From Mariprofundaceae bacterium (GTDB lineage Bacteria > Pseudomonadota > Zetaproteobacteria > Mariprofundales > Mariprofundaceae): a DNA stretch of 7,942 nucleotides. Location: assembly GCA_030950975.1 (NCBI GenBank), contig JAUZQL010000160.1:1-7942 (forward strand), in the 5' to 3' direction. Below are positions 6,780-7,942 of the stretch, one piece after another. How positions within the stretch are numbered: position 1 is the stretch's first letter; each line of letters begins with the position of its first letter. The notes under the pieces are model-generated. The model was given only the letters and a program-made list of their open reading frames with translations, had not been told where the DNA came from and ran no database searches. Both the position numbers and the translations under genes were made by a program.

Positions 6780-6786
6780 GAGGTGA
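6780..6786 (+). promoter_or_regulatory. Shine-Dalgarno deciding the rluC start
   Basis: GAGGTGA is a seven-base match to the anti-Shine-Dalgarno sequence. It overlaps the first in-frame GTG (6783-6785), so that codon cannot be both pairing site and start. The TTG at 6789-6791 lies five bases after GAGG and is the better start. The downstream neighbour uses the same GAGGTGA string before its ATG. Confidence 0.6.
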
Positions 6787-6788
6787 AC

Positions 6789-7757
6789 TTGGCAAATATT
6801 ATCAATGAAAAGGGGCTTTTAATCGTACCCTCAGATGAGAATGAAAGTCGTTTGGATCGCATGTTAATACGGCAATTAGGCGCAGACAAACGAACACTCA
6901 TGATGCGTTTGATTCGTAAAGGCAATGTTCGCGTCAACGGCAAACGATGTAAACCGAATCACCATGTCTGCGTAGATGATGAAGTGTTTTTACCCATGAG
7001 TTTACGCACATCCACCACAGACAATGATAAGCCTTCCAGCATGTCTGAATCACAAAAAAAACGCATTCTTGAACTACCCATTTTATTTGAAGACACATGG
7101 CTTTTGGTCATCAATAAACCCGCAGGTATGGTTGTACATGGTGGCAGCGGTCATGGCATGGGTTTGATTGAGATGTTGAAAGAAGCGCGTGGTTTGCCTG
7201 ATTTACGTTTGGCTCATCGCTTGGATCGTGATACCTCTGGCGTGTTGTTACTGGCGAAGAATTTGGAAGCATTACGTCAGCTTACCGAAGCGTTTCGTGA
7301 ACGTGATATGGATAAAACATATTTGGCATGGGTCGCTGGACATCCTGAACCTTCGGCAGCACGCATGACTTCCCACCTATCCAAAGGTGTCACCATTGCT
7401 GGCGAACGCATGGTGGTGGATGATGATGCAGGTAAATTATCAGTCACCGATTATCAAGTCATGCAAACAGTTCAGACAGACATCATGGATTATGCTTTAT
7501 TGGCATTGAAACCCCATAGTGGGCGCACCCATCAATTGCGGGTGCAACTACAACAAGAAGGTCATCCTATTTTAGGCGATGAAAAATATGCGACAAGGGA
7601 TCAGCTTAAAACATACAAAGCCATCGGCGGCAAAGGTTTGATGTTACACGCATGGCGCTTGAGAATTTTACACCCAATAACCTTGCAAAAGTTTACCTTT
7701 TTAGCAGCTTTTCCCAAACGCATGCAAGCACTCCATAAAGTACGACAAGCTGAATAG
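6789..7757 (+). CDS. rluC: RluC-like 23S rRNA pseudouridine synthase
   Basis: Makes pseudouridine in 23S rRNA. E. coli RluC modifies U955, U2504 and U2580, near the peptidyl transferase centre (family knowledge). Seen: 322 codons from the TTG start, or 324 from the in-frame GTG at 6783; positions below count from the GTG. An N-terminal S4 domain covers about 22-55 (SRLDRMLIRQL, then RKGNVRVNGKRCKP). The RluA-type catalytic core has INKPAGMVVHGGSG (110-123), LAHRLDRDTSGVLLLAK (143-159) with the expected catalytic Asp148, and GRTHQLRVQ (247-255). VHGGSG after the NKP motif, together with RVNGKR and IKP/CKP-like residues in S4, fits RluC rather than RluD. The final His of the usual RxHQxRVH is Gln255, a mild deviation. 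The gene is divergent to rne, as in E. coli, and probably co-transcribed with the small gene 27 bases downstream. Exact target uridines are inferred from homology. Confidence 0.9.
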   Translation: MANIINEKGLLIVPSDENESRLDRMLIRQLGADKRTLMMRLIRKGNVRVNGKRCKPNHHVCVDDEVFLPMSLRTSTTDNDKPSSMSESQKKRILELPILFEDTWLLVINKPAGMVVHGGSGHGMGLIEMLKEARGLPDLRLAHRLDRDTSGVLLLAKNLEALRQLTEAFRERDMDKTYLAWVAGHPEPSAARMTSHLSKGVTIAGERMVVDDDAGKLSVTDYQVMQTVQTDIMDYALLALKPHSGRTHQLRVQLQQEGHPILGDEKYATRDQLKTYKAIGGKGLMLHAWRLRILHPITLQKFTFLAAFPKRMQALHKVRQAE

Positions 7758-7772
7758 TTAGCAAAAAAAAAC

Positions 7773-7779
7773 GAGGTGA
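7773..7779 (+). promoter_or_regulatory. Ribosome binding site of the DUF167-like gene
   Basis: GAGGTGA lies five bases before the ATG at 7785 and nine bases after an A-run in the short gap following rluC. It is a strong match at good spacing and supports the downstream reading frame as a real gene. Confidence 0.75.
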
Positions 7780-7784
7780 ATCAC

Positions 7785-7942
7785 ATGACCAGTCCACGAA
7801 TGAAGATGAATACCTTTTACGCATGGGATGACGATGTGTTGGTATTAAACTTATTGGGAACTCCCAATGCCAAGACCGACAAACTCGGTAAACCCAAAGG
7901 CAATCAATTAAAAATCAATGTGGCAGCTGTTCCACGTGGTGG
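7785..7942 (+). CDS. DUF167/YggU-like protein, 3' end beyond window
   Basis: Seen: an open frame of 52 codons plus two bases from ATG to the right edge, preceded by a strong Shine-Dalgarno. It begins MTSPRMKMNTFYAW. The segment DDVLVLNLLGTPNAKTDKLG (16-35), followed by QLKINVAAVPRGG (41-53), follows the DUF167 pattern: a beta strand, then P-x-A-K/S-x-D-x-xG, then LK-x-x-V-x-A-x-P-x-x-GKA. Family knowledge: DUF167 proteins are small (about 75-110 aa) alpha/beta proteins such as E. coli YggU, and their biochemical role is unknown. At least a third to half of the gene is probably outside the window. It starts 27 bases after rluC with no terminator between, so the two are likely co-transcribed. 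The family assignment rests on half a domain. I see no signal peptide or membrane segment. Confidence 0.7.
   Translation, partial: MTSPRMKMNTFYAWDDDVLVLNLLGTPNAKTDKLGKPKGNQLKINVAAVPRG

Larger units (their letters stand above)
6234..6782. other. Divergent rne/rluC intergenic region with probable rne leader
   Basis: This 549-base stretch between the divergent rne and rluC starts contains no credible gene. The plus-strand frame at 6354-6593 is low-complexity and has no ribosome binding site. In E. coli the rne-rluC pair is also divergent with a long gap that holds several rne promoters and a roughly 360-nt rne 5' untranslated region through which RNase E limits its own synthesis (established knowledge). 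Here I see one fair minus-strand promoter (6346-6373), a palindrome inside it, two inverted repeats with 15-base loops, clustered TTCAAG hexamers and repeated TGCACGC heptamers. No good plus-strand promoter for rluC stands out; candidates with -35-like TTGAAC or TTGAAA at 6614 and 6683 lack convincing -10 boxes. Confidence 0.6.

Overview
The window is ordinary bacterial chromosome and almost entirely coding. It looks proteobacterial. RNase E has the RNase E/G catalytic core with the CPxC zinc-link and a basic, low-complexity tail. It lies divergent to an RluC-type pseudouridine synthase across a long leader, the same arrangement known from E. coli (established knowledge). The left-hand gene belongs to the large FAD/Fe-S oxidoreductases with an N-terminal DUF3683 region, typical of beta-, gamma- and related proteobacteria. 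The DNA is moderately AT-rich. I cannot name the genus; a zeta- or gammaproteobacterium would fit, but that is only an impression. I see no mobile element, CRISPR array, tRNA or rRNA.

Layout. The minus strand, read right to left from about 6233, carries rne (RNase E, 822 aa) and then rluD (23S rRNA pseudouridine synthase, 325 aa), whose GTG start overlaps the rne stop by 8 bases. After a 119-base gap comes the first 891 residues of a DUF3683-type FAD/Fe-S oxidoreductase that runs off the left edge. The plus strand carries an RluC-family pseudouridine synthase (about 6789-7757). It is followed 27 bases later by the start of a small DUF167/YggU-like gene that runs off the right edge.

The only long non-coding stretch is the 549-base divergent region 6234-6782. 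It holds a plausible sigma70 promoter for rne with a near-perfect palindrome in its spacer, a small hairpin that puts the rne Shine-Dalgarno in its loop, and several short inverted and direct repeats. It probably holds a long rne 5' leader. In E. coli the rne leader mediates feedback control by RNase E itself, so this is the most rewarding part of the window for regulation.

Functionally the core is an RNA-metabolism cluster: the main mRNA-decay and rRNA/tRNA-processing endonuclease, flanked on both sides by enzymes that modify 23S rRNA. The oxidoreductase is a respiratory-type flavoprotein with no obvious link to RNA. I found no clear evidence of a previously undescribed system. The more interesting points are the rne-rluD overlap, the structured rne leader and the repeat-encoded arginine tract of the RNase E tail.
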